DNA from: Gammaproteobacteria bacterium
GTDB taxonomy: Bacteria > Pseudomonadota > Gammaproteobacteria > GRL18
Reading direction: 5' to 3'
Assembly: GCA_016744395.1 (NCBI GenBank)
Contig: JADGEK010000029.1
Span: 2,900 to 49,891 of the forward strand
Length of the DNA: 46,992 bases
The translations under genes were made by a program, and so were the position numbers. Below are positions 35,681 to 46,117 of the stretch, piece after piece. The notes beneath the pieces are model-generated. The model was not told where the DNA came from and made no database searches. It saw only the letters and a program-made list of their open reading frames with translations. How positions within the stretch are numbered: the stretch's first letter is position 1; each line of letters starts with the position of its first letter.

Positions 35681-36706
35681 TCAAAACTCCATTGCGGTAT
35701 GTACTGCTGCAATTATTTTTTCAACACTGGGCATGTAACTCTGCTCTAAGCGAAATAATGGCATGATGGTGTCATAACCAGTGACCCGCTGAATCGGTGC
35801 AAGTAGAAAGGTAAGGCCATACTCTGCCAGTTGTGCGGCAATTTCACCACCGAAACCACCACTGCGAGCGGCTTCATGAATAATGACGCAGCGTCCAGTC
35901 TTTTCAACGGATTCCAGAATTGTTGATATGTCCAGAGGTTTTAATGTCACGACATCAATGACCTCTGCACTGATCCCTTGCTCTTCAAGTTGTTCGGCTG
36001 CAGATTGAGTTTCATGCAACATGGCTCCCCAACTTATCAACGTAACATCTTCGCCTTCTCGTAAGGTAAAACAGACATCTAAAGGTAATGCGTCACCTTT
36101 GTTTTCAATGATCTCTTTGTGCAATCGATAAATACGTTTAGGCTCCAAAAAAATAATGGGATCAGGATCTCTTATTGCAGCTAAAAGCAGGCCATAGGCA
36201 CGACTGGGAGATGAGGGAATAACAACACGCAGGCCAGGTATATGAGCAAAAATTGCTTCGGTGCTTTCTGAGTGATGCTCGGGAGCATGGATACCACCGC
36301 CATAAGGTGCCCTAAGCACCATAGGACAACTTAAGCGTCCCTGAGTGCGATGTCGTAAACGGCTGGCATGATTTAATATATTATCGATAACAGAGTAAAT
36401 AAAGCCCATGAATTGAATCTCAGCGATAGGTTTTAAGCCCTGAGAGGCCATTCCCACAGCCATTCCTGCAATCAGTGTTTCAGCCAGTGGTGTGTCCATA
36501 ACCCGATCAGAGCCAAAACGTTGCTGCAATCCATCGGTAGCGCGAAAGACACCACCATTGAGACCAATGTCTTCACCCAGTAATAGGACATTTATATCGT
36601 GTTCCATTTCCCAGGCTAGTGCCATATTTATGGCTTCTATCAAATTCACTTTGAACGTATTAGAAATTGACTCAGTATTGTCTGTGAGCATTTCATTGGT
36701 GTTCAT
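35681..36706 (-). CDS. bkdA2: 2-oxoacid dehydrogenase E1 beta subunit
   Basis: A 341-residue E1 beta subunit of the thiamine diphosphate dehydrogenase. LLGEDIGLNGGVFRATDGL, DTPLAETLIAGMAVGMA and APYGGGIHAPEHHSEST are standard E1beta motifs, and the transketolase C-terminal domain begins near residue 215 with GEDVTLISWGAM. The start overlaps the E1alpha stop by four bases (ATGA), so translation is coupled. The gene is intact even though E1alpha is interrupted. Confidence 0.94.
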   Translation of the reverse strand: MNTNEMLTDNTESISNTFKVNLIEAINMALAWEMEHDINVLLLGEDIGLNGGVFRATDGLQQRFGSDRVMDTPLAETLIAGMAVGMASQGLKPIAEIQFMGFIYSVIDNILNHASRLRHRTQGRLSCPMVLRAPYGGGIHAPEHHSESTEAIFAHIPGLRVVIPSSPSRAYGLLLAAIRDPDPIIFLEPKRIYRLHKEIIENKGDALPLDVCFTLREGEDVTLISWGAMLHETQSAAEQLEEQGISAEVIDVVTLKPLDISTILESVEKTGRCVIIHEAARSGGFGGEIAAQLAEYGLTFLLAPIQRVTGYDTIMPLFRLEQSYMPSVEKIIAAVHTAMEF

Positions 36707-37836
36707 GATGCTTCCTTGGTCAATAATGTCTGGGAATAGTATTGAACTTCTTTTTGTTGTGCTAACAGAGTATCAGGCAATTGTTCATAGACATGTTCAA
36801 ACATTTGAACAGCGGGCATCGCTGATATGCTAAGGTAACGTTTAATCTCATCTTCGACTCTTGAATTGTCATCATCCTCAATGACTTGAAGGTCAGTCTG
36901 ATTAATTAGGTTTTGGCTTAATATATAATTTTTAAGGCGTTTTAGTGGATCGTATTGTTTATAACTGTTGAGTAATTCTCCTGCACGATAACGACTGGCA
37001 TCATCAGCAGTAGTATGATCGCAGAGCCGATAGGTTAATGCTTCTATAACGCTTGGGCCATTACCAGAACGTGCTTTTTCAATGGCCTGTTTAAAACGAG
37101 CACAACAGGCAATAATATCATTGCCATCAACCTGTTCACCTGGTATACCTGCAGCCAGTCCTTTTTGTGCCAGAGTTTTACAGGCAGACTGTTTTTCTCT
37201 GGGCAGTGAAATCGCCCATTGATTGTTACTGATGATAAATACCAAGGGTAAATTCCAGACGCCAGCAGCATTCATTGCCTCATAAAAATCGCCTTTTGAG
37301 CTGGCACCATCTCCGATAACGCAGATACTGACCTGTGCCTGTTTTTTTAATTTCATTGCATAAGCAACACCCGCGGCATGACAAGTTTGGCTTGCTATTG
37401 GTACACAAACTGGAAAGTCTCTTATGGTTGCTCGGGGATTTGACTGTTTGTATAGAGGGACTAGCGGTGAGTTATTGTATTGATTGCCGCGCTCATCACC
37501 GCCCCAATAAAGCAATATATCGGTAATACTGGCACCTCAAATTAATTGAGCCGCATATTCTCGATAAGAGGGTAGAAAGACATCGCTCGTTTCCATGGCT
37601 ATACCAATTGCTGTGCCAATGGCTTCCTGTCCAAGTGATGAGGCATAGGTCCCTAATCGGCCAGTTCGTTGTAAAGCAACGGCTTTTTGGTCAAAACTTC
37701 GGGTGAAATACATTAAGTGATAAAGTGTAATCAGATCGGGAATTTCTATATTTGTTTTGTCTTTTGGAGCCGTCAATTTAGACTGGTGATCCAGATATTG
37801 GTAATAGGGTATCGTGCTTTCAATTGCTTGACTCAT
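36703..37836 (-). pseudogene. bkdA1: 2-oxoacid dehydrogenase E1 alpha, interrupted by an in-frame TGA
   Basis: Read through one stop, the minus strand gives a full E1 alpha subunit of about 377 residues. The first part ends REYAAQLI, then TGA at 37539-37537, and the same frame continues GASITDILLYWGGDERG and the ThDP motif IGDGASSKGDFYEAMNAAGV. The expected residue at the stop is Arg (family: LxRG), so CGA to TGA is a single transition. There is no frameshift. The start ATG 37836 has a GGGGGG site upstream. Possible readings are a nonsense mutation, a sequencing error, read-through, or restart at TTG 37515. The latter would lack the first third. Confidence 0.9.
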
Positions 37837-37887
37837 ATGTCCCCCCGGAGCATATTGGTTCAACAGATGAACACTGTTTAAAAAGTA

Positions 37888-39009
37888 TCAGGCTTGAAGT
37901 CTTTCTATTGGTTCAGGAACCATTTCTATTTTTTTCTGTTTTGTTTCTATCATCACTTGCTTTTCAAGGAGGTGTTCAGCCATTTCATCCGCAATCATAT
38001 TAGTGGCTTTATGTTGTGCTTCTGCCTCATAAAAAATACCCAGTAAGGTATTATAAAGTGCATCAATTTTATTATTAAGTTGTTGGTTATCAGAATAGGC
38101 AATTTGTAAAAGTCCACCTGAATTAATGATATAATCGGGTGTGTAGAGGATGTGCTTTTTACGTAATGCTTCACCTTGCTGCTTATCCAGTAATTGATTA
38201 TTGGCTGCACCTGCAATGGCTCTGGTCTTTAATTGTTGGATTGTTTCAGGATTTAATATTTGTCCCATCGCACAGGGTGAAAAAATATCGCACTCAACTT
38301 CATACACTTTTTCTGGTGCGACTGAATCAGCAGAGAATTCATCGATACAATGTTTAACAGTGGTCTTATCAATATCACTGACGGTCAGTCTGGCTCCAGC
38401 ATCATGTAATAATTGCAATAATTCATATCCGACATGGCCGAGTCCTTGAACCACAACGTGTATACCGCTGAGTTGTTTGGTATGAAATAGGAATTTTGTT
38501 GCGGCCTGGATTCCTCGAAATACACCTTTTGCAGTATATGGAGAGGGATCACCTGTGCCCTTGCGTTGTTCTGAAGTGCAAGTCACATGTTGTGTAAAAT
38601 GACTGATATTATCCATGTCGTTCGTTTCTGTACCAACATCCATTGCTGTGATGTAACGACCTCCCAGACTATCAACAAAGCGTCCAAATGACTCCATAAG
38701 AGCTTGCCTGTTTTTGATTAGGCCTGGTTGTATGATGACACTTTTACCTCCACCAAAAGGGAGTTGATTGATAGCGGCTTTATAGCCCATGCCCATTGCC
38801 AGATTCAATACATCAATCAGGGCGTTTTCGGTTGATGCATAGGGAAACATTCGGCATCCACCCAATGCGGGCCCAGCCGTTGTATTGTGAATGGCGATTA
38901 TTGCCTGTAATTGACACTTTGGATCGTTCCAAAAGTGCAGATCAGCAAATGGAAAGTGGTCAGTTTGTTGAAATAAATTGCTGATCAAGGGAACGTTGCT
39001 ATGACTCAT
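37888..39009 (-). CDS. Leucine (branched-chain amino acid) dehydrogenase
   Basis: A 373-residue Glu/Leu/Phe/Val dehydrogenase. ALGGCRMFPY and GYKAAINQLPFGGGKSVI contain the substrate and catalytic Lys residues of leucine dehydrogenase, and VVVQGLGHVGYELL is the NAD-binding motif. It deaminates leucine, isoleucine and valine to 2-oxoacids for the E1/E2 complex that follows. The C terminus extends with KKIEMVPEPIERLQA. An AAGGAAGGAG ribosome binding site precedes ATG 39009. It heads the operon that runs to 28094. The spacer 39010-39300 shows no gene. Confidence 0.94.
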   Translation of the reverse strand: MSHSNVPLISNLFQQTDHFPFADLHFWNDPKCQLQAIIAIHNTTAGPALGGCRMFPYASTENALIDVLNLAMGMGYKAAINQLPFGGGKSVIIQPGLIKNRQALMESFGRFVDSLGGRYITAMDVGTETNDMDNISHFTQHVTCTSEQRKGTGDPSPYTAKGVFRGIQAATKFLFHTKQLSGIHVVVQGLGHVGYELLQLLHDAGARLTVSDIDKTTVKHCIDEFSADSVAPEKVYEVECDIFSPCAMGQILNPETIQQLKTRAIAGAANNQLLDKQQGEALRKKHILYTPDYIINSGGLLQIAYSDNQQLNNKIDALYNTLLGIFYEAEAQHKATNMIADEMAEHLLEKQVMIETKQKKIEMVPEPIERLQA

Positions 39010-39306
39010 AGGCCGCTCCTTCCTTTGTTGTATAATAGCTATAAAATAATGCTAAAAATAGCTGAAATAGAAATGTATTATATTGACTGATATCTATCTT
39101 GTTAGTCTTTGTATTGATAAGGATAATTCAATATAAATATCCTACTATTTTAGTTGGTTACATTTTAATTATAGAACAATTTTCTTAAAATTCTTGAATT
39201 TTTACTAAACTATTTCTATTTTGACTCTTCAATTTTTTATAAGTTGCAAATACTCTTGAGATATCTTTATGTGAACTGATAGTGTACTTAGATATGATAT
39301 ACCCGC

Positions 39307-39340
39307 TAAAAATTGAATGCCTGTTTTGCATCGTTCAATT
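39307..39340 (-). terminator. Likely terminator of the porin gene
   Basis: On the minus strand AATTGAA pairs with TTCAATT, with an inner TGC/GCA pair after a 3-nt bulge and a 7-nt loop, followed by a short T-run. It begins 38 nt after the porin stop. A perfect palindrome GTTCAATTGAAC (39333-39344) overlaps it. Confidence 0.4.
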
Positions 39341-39377
39341 GAACTTACAGCACAATTAAGACTTTTTCCTTTACTAT

Positions 39378-40676
39378 CTAAAATACCCATAGAGCACTAA
39401 CGGAAAATCGATCATCAAATTCATCTAAAATTTGATTAACTGTTGCTCCAGATGAAAATGCAGGTGCTTTTGCAGAACGAATCTCATAATCAGCAATAAC
39501 CCGCAAATTTTTTCTGATAAAATATTGTGTTCCCAGTGTCCATGTTTCAAATTTAATTTCGTTGGTAGAAACACGAGTACTGCGGTTATATCGGTCATAG
39601 CGTAAATTGACATCTAACTTTGGCAATATCCGAAATCCAATATCAATATAACCACCGTCCCCCTTTTCCTCGGGTTGCATATTAAAAGAAGCTATACTGC
39701 CTCTATTATTAACGGTACCTGGAATAGCTCCTCCATCTGTACCACTGAAAATCATGCCATCGCCCCACATATATTCTGTAAATATACGCAGACCTGAATT
39801 TCGATAGGTTATACCTGAACCATAACGTTTTCGTTCAAATTTCTTATTTAGATTTGGAGCAATATTGATTGAACGTTTTCCGCTAAGATACCAGGCGTAG
39901 AGTTTTAATCCTTCTCGTTTTGGGCCTTTACCTTCATAAATATCTTCAGATGACCAATATAAATAATGATCAAGGCTTTTATTATTATCACTTCGATTTA
40001 AACCATTTCCCTGGCCTAACATAACACCGTAGGTGTGCTCCCAATTACCCATAAAAAAATGATCAAAAGCTTGTACACCAATATCACGAAATGCGCCAAC
40101 AGCACCATTAGGTTTATTTTTATGAGTAGTATCATAGCCTGTTTCATCAAAAAAACGCTCAAGCATCATTAAATTCGAAACGGTTGTATAATTATTGTGA
40201 CTATAAACACCAATTCCTTGATGACCCTCTTCTGAACCAGGGTATTTAAATTGACCGATTCGTAGTTTTAAATAAGGAATATGTGAAAATGTCATACTCC
40301 AGTCTGTCGGCACAATAAATTCATTTTCAAATTCAGTTATTCCATTTTGACCAACTTCAGCTAAAAAGAAATAATCGATATTTTCATCTACGGAAACAAG
40401 TTTCCCTCTCAATCCAGGACGAGCACGTAGAAAGCGAATTTCATCATTATCTTTAAGTGTCGGCGCAATCTGGTTAAATGCAGCATGATTGCCTGCATAT
40501 GGTCCTGCATCCAAATTACTGCCTGATGTGTATTGATAATCAGGTTGTAAGAAACCCCACCATCGGGTTTTATCAGGAAAATTATGTGGTTCAGTGCCTT
40601 GTAGCATCAGCCAATTTGTTGCAAAAACAAATGGGGAAATAGATAACAAACTAATGGTCAAAATGATAGTTTTCAT
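39378..40676 (-). CDS. Outer-membrane porin (OprO/OprP-like beta barrel)
   Basis: A 432-residue protein with a signal peptide (MKTIILTISLLSISPFVFA). The mature part is rich in aromatic-ended, alternating strands such as YFFLAEVGQNGI, YLKLRIGQFKYPG and RNSGLRIFTEYMWG, and it ends in Phe (SALWVF), the typical outer-membrane C-terminal signature. The FKYPGSEEGHQGIGVY region resembles phosphate-selective porin O/P family proteins. What it transports is not known. It is divergent from the binding-protein gene across 97 nt, so shared control is likely. Confidence 0.8.
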   Translation of the reverse strand: MKTIILTISLLSISPFVFATNWLMLQGTEPHNFPDKTRWWGFLQPDYQYTSGSNLDAGPYAGNHAAFNQIAPTLKDNDEIRFLRARPGLRGKLVSVDENIDYFFLAEVGQNGITEFENEFIVPTDWSMTFSHIPYLKLRIGQFKYPGSEEGHQGIGVYSHNNYTTVSNLMMLERFFDETGYDTTHKNKPNGAVGAFRDIGVQAFDHFFMGNWEHTYGVMLGQGNGLNRSDNNKSLDHYLYWSSEDIYEGKGPKREGLKLYAWYLSGKRSINIAPNLNKKFERKRYGSGITYRNSGLRIFTEYMWGDGMIFSGTDGGAIPGTVNNRGSIASFNMQPEEKGDGGYIDIGFRILPKLDVNLRYDRYNRSTRVSTNEIKFETWTLGTQYFIRKNLRVIADYEIRSAKAPAFSSGATVNQILDEFDDRFSVSALWVF

Positions 40677-40773
40677 TCAGATGCTCTTAAGCTTTAAATG
40701 GTTTACTTTTATAATAATTAGTCTATATTTCAATATAAGTCTAACTGTTTAAAAATATTTTATGTGAAATCTA

Positions 40774-41511
40774 ATGAATCGTATTTTTTTTCTTTTTATC
40801 TTAACTTCACTATTCAGCACGATATTTGCTGAGACTATAGATATTCCAGCTGAAAAAAATAAATTAATTGTTAATATCAATACTGGCTTCCACCCTCCCA
40901 TCTCAGACATTCTTGATAAACTTTCTGAAGAAGCTTTTAATCAAATTGGAATGAAAACGAAGTTTCAACTTTTGCCTGCAGAACGATCTGTAAAATTAGT
41001 TGCGCAGGGTATTGATGATGCTGAATGCTGTAGAATAGTCAAAATTATGGAACAGTATTATCCAGAATTAATACCCGTTAATGAAAGTCTTTATGATGTT
41101 ACTTTTTCAGCTTTTGTAAAAGATCCAACTATTAAAATTGCCCACTGGAATGACTTACAACCCTATAATGTAGGCGTTGTAAAAGGTTATAAAATTACTG
41201 TTGTCAAAGCAAAAGAAGTCAATCCAGAGAAACTAATAATTTTAGATAATGCTAACTCAATGATGAATATGCTGGATTTGGGCCGTATTGATATTGCCAT
41301 TCTTGGTTTTGAAGATGGGTTGGATATTATACAAAAACTTGGGATCAAAGGAATAAAAGTTCAGGAGCCCCCGCTTCTTCAAAAACCATTGCATATTATG
41401 TTAAATAACAAGCATAAACACTTATCAAAACCGCTAGAAATATCCATTAAGCAAATGAAAAAAGAGGGTACGCTCAAGGACTTAACCGACAAAATATTAA
41501 ATCAATATTAA
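40774..41511 (+). CDS. Periplasmic solute-binding protein, family 3 type
   Basis: A 245-residue protein with a signal peptide (MNRIFFLFILTSLFSTIFA). The mature part resembles family 3 periplasmic binding proteins: INTGFHPPISDILDKLSEEA, then TKFQLLPAERSVKLV, and the second lobe starting near KIAHWNDLQPYNVGVVKGY. There is no adjacent ABC transporter permease or ATPase. Instead a membrane GGDEF-EAL protein follows, an arrangement like NspS-MbaA in Vibrio, where the binding protein is a sensor for the c-di-GMP enzyme. The ligand is unknown. Confidence 0.84.
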   Translation: MNRIFFLFILTSLFSTIFAETIDIPAEKNKLIVNINTGFHPPISDILDKLSEEAFNQIGMKTKFQLLPAERSVKLVAQGIDDAECCRIVKIMEQYYPELIPVNESLYDVTFSAFVKDPTIKIAHWNDLQPYNVGVVKGYKITVVKAKEVNPEKLIILDNANSMMNMLDLGRIDIAILGFEDGLDIIQKLGIKGIKVQEPPLLQKPLHIMLNNKHKHLSKPLEISIKQMKKEGTLKDLTDKILNQY

Positions 41512-41580
41512 TATCGATCACTTAAAATTAAATGGGGTTTCACACTGAAAGTTTTTTCGGGTATTATTTCTAAGCAATTA

Positions 41581-43893
41581 ATGTTATATGTATTGATGTT
41601 TAGTACAGTGATTACTATTGTGCTAACAATGATACAACTATATTTGGATTATAAACATGATGTCTCGATTATTCATGAACGCCTGGTGCATATTGAACTG
41701 AGTAATATTGACTCACTTAATGGGGCTTTATGGACAGTTGACGAACAGGCTATTAAATTACAGGCAGAGGGTATACTTAAACTTCCAGACATTGCTAAAG
41801 TCTCTATTATTTCACCATCACAAGAGATAATTTTTGAACAACAAGATGATGAAACCATCACTTCAAAAAAAATTATCAACCACTATCCCCTGGAATTCTC
41901 TTATAAAAATAATACCATTCCACTAGGAACGCTAACCATAACAGCGACTCTTTTTAATGTGTATGAACGACTCTGGTTGACTTTTATTATTATATTAGCC
42001 ACTCAAGGTATAAAAACGTTTCTTGTATCAACATTCATTATGTTAATTGTTTATCGACTTATCACTCAGTATTTAATAATAATATCTGAAAACACACAAT
42101 CATTTAATTTATATGAAAAAATGAACCCTCTTGATGTAATTAAAAGTAACAGTGTGTATTTCAAAAATAATGAGATTCAACAATTATTTCAATCGGTCAA
42201 CCAGATGCAGAAGGATATTATTAATGTTTATACCGAGCTTAAGTTAAATGAAGAAATGTTGTCAAAATCTCAACATCTATCTGAAACTGCAAGTTGGTAT
42301 ATGAATCTTGAAACTCATTCTGTTTACTGGTCATCCTCTTTGTTTGAACTTTTACAAAGAAAGGGTGAGAACTTACAGCTTGAAGACTTTTACTCGTATA
42401 TTCCAGAAGTAGAAAGAAAAAAACTGATTGACAATATAGAAAAACTTGAGATTGATGGAGAACCCGCTTCTTTAAAGCATTCATTGCTTACAAAAGATGG
42501 AATCAATCTTATTGTTGAACATCAGGTTTATAAGTATCGTAATCTAGTGGATAACACACTTTATCTTTTAGCTTCTATTAATGATATTAGTGCTCATGAA
42601 TACTATCAAAAAGAACTTGAGTACATAGCAAATTATGATTCTCTGACTCACCTTCCTAATAGGGCAATGTTGCATAAACATATAAAAATATTAATTGATG
42701 CAGAAACTTCTTTCGTTTTAAGTATATTGGATTTAGATGGATTCAAGGAGATAAACAATTCTATTGGTCATCAAAGTGGTGATCATTTATTACAATTGAT
42801 TAAACCAAGGTTAGAAAAAATTCTTGGTCCGCATGATGTTATTTGCAGATTGGGTGGCGATGAATTTGCTTTTATAATTCATCGCTTAGGTTCTATAAAA
42901 AAATGTTTCGAACGCATAAAGCAACTTCGTTCTGCAATAAAACAACCCTTTGAGATTGATAAAATTAAAGTTCAGATTGATGGGAGTTTTGGATTGGCAC
43001 AATTTCCAGAACAAGCTCAAGATTCTACAACCTTACTAAGATTTGCAGATGTAGCTATGTATAATGCAAAGCGAAATAAAGAAGGTTTCTGTTTGTATAA
43101 TAGTAACTTTGATATGCATACTCCTCGTCGATTATCTTTGATAAATGACCTGAGTCATGCTTTAGATGAGCAGCAATTTATTCTTAATTACCAACCTAAA
43201 ATATCACTTCATGACGGGAAATTCGATTCTGTAGAAGCACTGATTCGTTGGAAACATCCTGAATATGGCATGGTATTTCCTGATGAATTTATACCTCTAG
43301 TTGAAATTAGTGATATTATTCATAGCCTTACACCGTGGATTATAGAAAAATCCATTAAAGATACCCATATTTTAAAAAAATACAATGACAAGTATATGGT
43401 CGCTGTGAATATATCCACTCGTAATTTACAAGATGTTGAATTTGTTTATAAAGTTAAGAATATTCTCGATAAATTAAAATGTCCCGCCTCTATATTACAA
43501 TTAGAAATAACTGAAAGTGCAATTATGAGTGATCCTGATACTGCTCTTAAATCTGTTAAATCACTGGTATCAATGGGAGTGAGTATCTCAGTTGATGATT
43601 TTGGTACGGGATATTCATCACTTTCCTATTTGAAAAATCTACCTGTCTCTGAATTGAAAATTGATCGATCTTTTGTTATGAATATGGATGTCAATAATAA
43701 TGACTTAGTAATAGTTCGTTCCACTATCGATCTTGCACATAACTTAGGACTTAAGGTTGTTGCCGAAGGGATTGAGAATGAGAACATTATTGAAAAATTA
43801 AAACAACTCCACTGTGACAAGGGACAGGGATATCAAATTGCCAGACCGTTAACATACGAAAATCTTATGGAATGGGTTAAATTAAATTTTTAG
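41581..43893 (+). CDS. Membrane GGDEF-EAL c-di-GMP enzyme
   Basis: A 770-residue protein with two N-terminal membrane segments (about 1-22 and 135-160) enclosing a periplasmic sensor, then a PAS-like region (about 220-340), GGDEF and EAL domains. GGDEF is intact (CRLGGDEFAF), but no RxxD inhibitory site precedes it. The EAL domain has SVEALIRW, LEITESA, DDFGTGYSSL and VAEGIE, so phosphodiesterase activity is expected; both activities are possible. The frame extends upstream as KVFSGIISKQL to a possible CTG at 41545, which gives a better basic N terminus. It follows the binding-protein gene by about 70 nt and likely reads its state. Confidence 0.92.
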   Translation: MLYVLMFSTVITIVLTMIQLYLDYKHDVSIIHERLVHIELSNIDSLNGALWTVDEQAIKLQAEGILKLPDIAKVSIISPSQEIIFEQQDDETITSKKIINHYPLEFSYKNNTIPLGTLTITATLFNVYERLWLTFIIILATQGIKTFLVSTFIMLIVYRLITQYLIIISENTQSFNLYEKMNPLDVIKSNSVYFKNNEIQQLFQSVNQMQKDIINVYTELKLNEEMLSKSQHLSETASWYMNLETHSVYWSSSLFELLQRKGENLQLEDFYSYIPEVERKKLIDNIEKLEIDGEPASLKHSLLTKDGINLIVEHQVYKYRNLVDNTLYLLASINDISAHEYYQKELEYIANYDSLTHLPNRAMLHKHIKILIDAETSFVLSILDLDGFKEINNSIGHQSGDHLLQLIKPRLEKILGPHDVICRLGGDEFAFIIHRLGSIKKCFERIKQLRSAIKQPFEIDKIKVQIDGSFGLAQFPEQAQDSTTLLRFADVAMYNAKRNKEGFCLYNSNFDMHTPRRLSLINDLSHALDEQQFILNYQPKISLHDGKFDSVEALIRWKHPEYGMVFPDEFIPLVEISDIIHSLTPWIIEKSIKDTHILKKYNDKYMVAVNISTRNLQDVEFVYKVKNILDKLKCPASILQLEITESAIMSDPDTALKSVKSLVSMGVSISVDDFGTGYSSLSYLKNLPVSELKIDRSFVMNMDVNNNDLVIVRSTIDLAHNLGLKVVAEGIENENIIEKLKQLHCDKGQGYQIARPLTYENLMEWVKLNF

Positions 43894-44065
43894 ACTTTTA
43901 GATCATACTTAAAATAATATCTTCCACAAAACGTTCCGCTTTTCGCCTCACTAAATATATAAATCTTAATTAAGCCGTTAAAGCTTGGAAACGAATATTT
44001 TATAGTCACCTGTTATTATAAACTGGTCATTTTGGATAAATTATGGTTGCATAACTCAATAATAC

Positions 44066-46069
44066 CTAAGTTTTAAGTTGTTCCAGATTTTTATAAAAGG
44101 ATAGAGACTCTGGATTTGATAGTGCGTCTTTGTTTTTTACGGGGCGATTATGGATCATTTCTGTTACAGCTCGTTCTGATAATTTACCATTATATGTGTG
44201 GGGAATATCTGCCACAGCAATTACTTTGGCTGGTACATGATGGGGTGAGCAATTATGTCGGATACGTTGGCGAATTTCCTGAAATAATGCTTCCTTCATA
44301 TCGGTGTCAAGTGATTTGTCCTGCAGGAGTTGCACGAATAAAATGATCCGTTGGTCATCTTGCCACTCTTGCGCGACCACTACACTGTCAATAACGCTTT
44401 CCAGATGTTCCAGTTGACGATAAATTTCTGCAGTACCAATACGAATACCACCAGGATTTAAGGTTGTATCTGAGCGACCATATATGATAAAACCATTGTT
44501 ACTCGTTTGCTTTGCATAGTCACCATGAGTCCAGACATTCTTAAAATGTTCAAAGTACGCCTGATGATATTTTTTGTTGTCAGGATCATTCCAAAAGAAA
44601 ACAGGCATGGAAGGGAAGGCTTTGGTACACACCAGTTCCCCCTGCTCATTATTAACTGCCTGTCCTTGTTCATTGTAAATTTTAACGGCCATACCCAAGC
44701 CAGGGCCCTGCAGTTCTCCACGATGCACCGCTGAAAGAGGGTTACCTAAAACAAAGCAGGAAATGAGATCAGTACCACCTGAAATTGAACAGAGTTGAAT
44801 TTCTTTTTTCAGTTTTTCATAAACATAATCAAAAGATTCGCTTAAGAGGGGAGAACCCGTTGATAAAATGCTTCTCAATTGACTGTCTTTAAGCAGTTTT
44901 CTGCAATCAATGTTCTGTTTTTGTAGCGTACTGATGTATTTTGCACTGCAGCCAAAAACCGTAATCTTTTGCCTGGCAACCAGTTTCAATAATGAATCGG
45001 TTTCAGGATAACAAGGACTGCCATCATAAAGAATAATTGTTACACCCAGAGCCAGACCACTGACTAGCCAATTCCACATCATCCAGCCTGTTGAGGTGTA
45101 ATAAAATAATTTATCAGAGCGATGCAGATTGGTATGCAGACCTAATTCTTTCAAGTGTTGTAACAGAGTACCGCCTGCACCATGAACTATACATTTTGGG
45201 ACACCAGTAGTACCAGATGAATAGAGAATATACAGTGGGTGATTAAAAGCAAAAGGAGGGAAATCAATATCGCTCTGTTCACCACTGGTTTGACAAACTT
45301 GATTAAATAATTTTGTTTGTGGTAAGGATTGTTTTAAGCGAAATTTTAATGTCTCTTCTGGTTCAATATAAGCAAGGGCAATCAGTTGTTTAATCTCTGT
45401 CAATTCATTGCTAAGGCGGGTGATAGTAGGCAGGATATCGTGCCTTTTTCCTTTGTAATAATAACCATCGGAAAATAGTAAAAATCTGGGCTCTATTTGT
45501 TTAAAACGTTCCATCAGATTTTGCTCACCAAAATCGGGAGAGCAAATAGACCATATTGCACCAATTCGGGCACAGGCAAGCATCGCAATGACAGCCTCAG
45601 GAATGTTGGGCATCACGGCTGCGACACGATCATCTGCTTGTAAACCCATCTTCTGCAGGGCGTTACTCAATGATGCAACACGCTGAAAAAGTTCAGCATA
45701 AGTAATGCTTTGATGCACACCATTTTCATTGTGGAATTCAATGGCAATACGATTATCTCGAAACTGCAATAGGTTTTCTGCAAAATTTAAACGACTTCCT
45801 GAAAACCATTGAGGCATGAATATTTCATTAGAATCGCTCAAAATCTGACTTGGTTTTTGATGAAATTTGACCTTAAAATACTCTGCAGTTAATTGCCAAA
45901 ATTGAGTGTTTTGATTCACTGACCAGTGATGTAATGCGGAGTAATTCTTGAAAATTTCCCCCGTTTTTTTGGCAGCAAAGTTTTTAAAATCATTCATTCT
46001 TATTGATTTTGAATGATTTTGCTCTGGGGTCCAAAGTGGCTTATTGTTGTCTTTTTGATTTTTCTTCAT
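44066..46069 (-). CDS. acsA: Acetoacetyl-CoA synthetase
   Basis: A 667-residue adenylate-forming enzyme of the acetoacetyl-CoA synthetase length and type. The AMP-binding signature is YILYSSGTTGVPKCIVHGAGG, with an STGWMMWNWLVSGLALG segment and a C-terminal YGRSDTTLNPGGIRIGTAEIYRQ motif. It activates acetoacetate from leucine degradation for thiolase cleavage. Its start is 48 nt after an SDR gene. It is convergent with the GGDEF-EAL gene; the 172-nt spacer shows no gene. Confidence 0.93.
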   Translation of the reverse strand: MKKNQKDNNKPLWTPEQNHSKSIRMNDFKNFAAKKTGEIFKNYSALHHWSVNQNTQFWQLTAEYFKVKFHQKPSQILSDSNEIFMPQWFSGSRLNFAENLLQFRDNRIAIEFHNENGVHQSITYAELFQRVASLSNALQKMGLQADDRVAAVMPNIPEAVIAMLACARIGAIWSICSPDFGEQNLMERFKQIEPRFLLFSDGYYYKGKRHDILPTITRLSNELTEIKQLIALAYIEPEETLKFRLKQSLPQTKLFNQVCQTSGEQSDIDFPPFAFNHPLYILYSSGTTGVPKCIVHGAGGTLLQHLKELGLHTNLHRSDKLFYYTSTGWMMWNWLVSGLALGVTIILYDGSPCYPETDSLLKLVARQKITVFGCSAKYISTLQKQNIDCRKLLKDSQLRSILSTGSPLLSESFDYVYEKLKKEIQLCSISGGTDLISCFVLGNPLSAVHRGELQGPGLGMAVKIYNEQGQAVNNEQGELVCTKAFPSMPVFFWNDPDNKKYHQAYFEHFKNVWTHGDYAKQTSNNGFIIYGRSDTTLNPGGIRIGTAEIYRQLEHLESVIDSVVVAQEWQDDQRIILFVQLLQDKSLDTDMKEALFQEIRQRIRHNCSPHHVPAKVIAVADIPHTYNGKLSERAVTEMIHNRPVKNKDALSNPESLSFYKNLEQLKT

Positions 46070-46117
46070 CAGATTATCTTCTTTAGATGAATGACCATAG
46101 ACAAGCTTCTTAAACTC

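Noticed and set aside
37513..37539. Frameshift as the cause of the split E1alpha gene
   Set aside because: Codons on both sides of the TGA are in the same frame and align without gap, so it is a nonsense codon.
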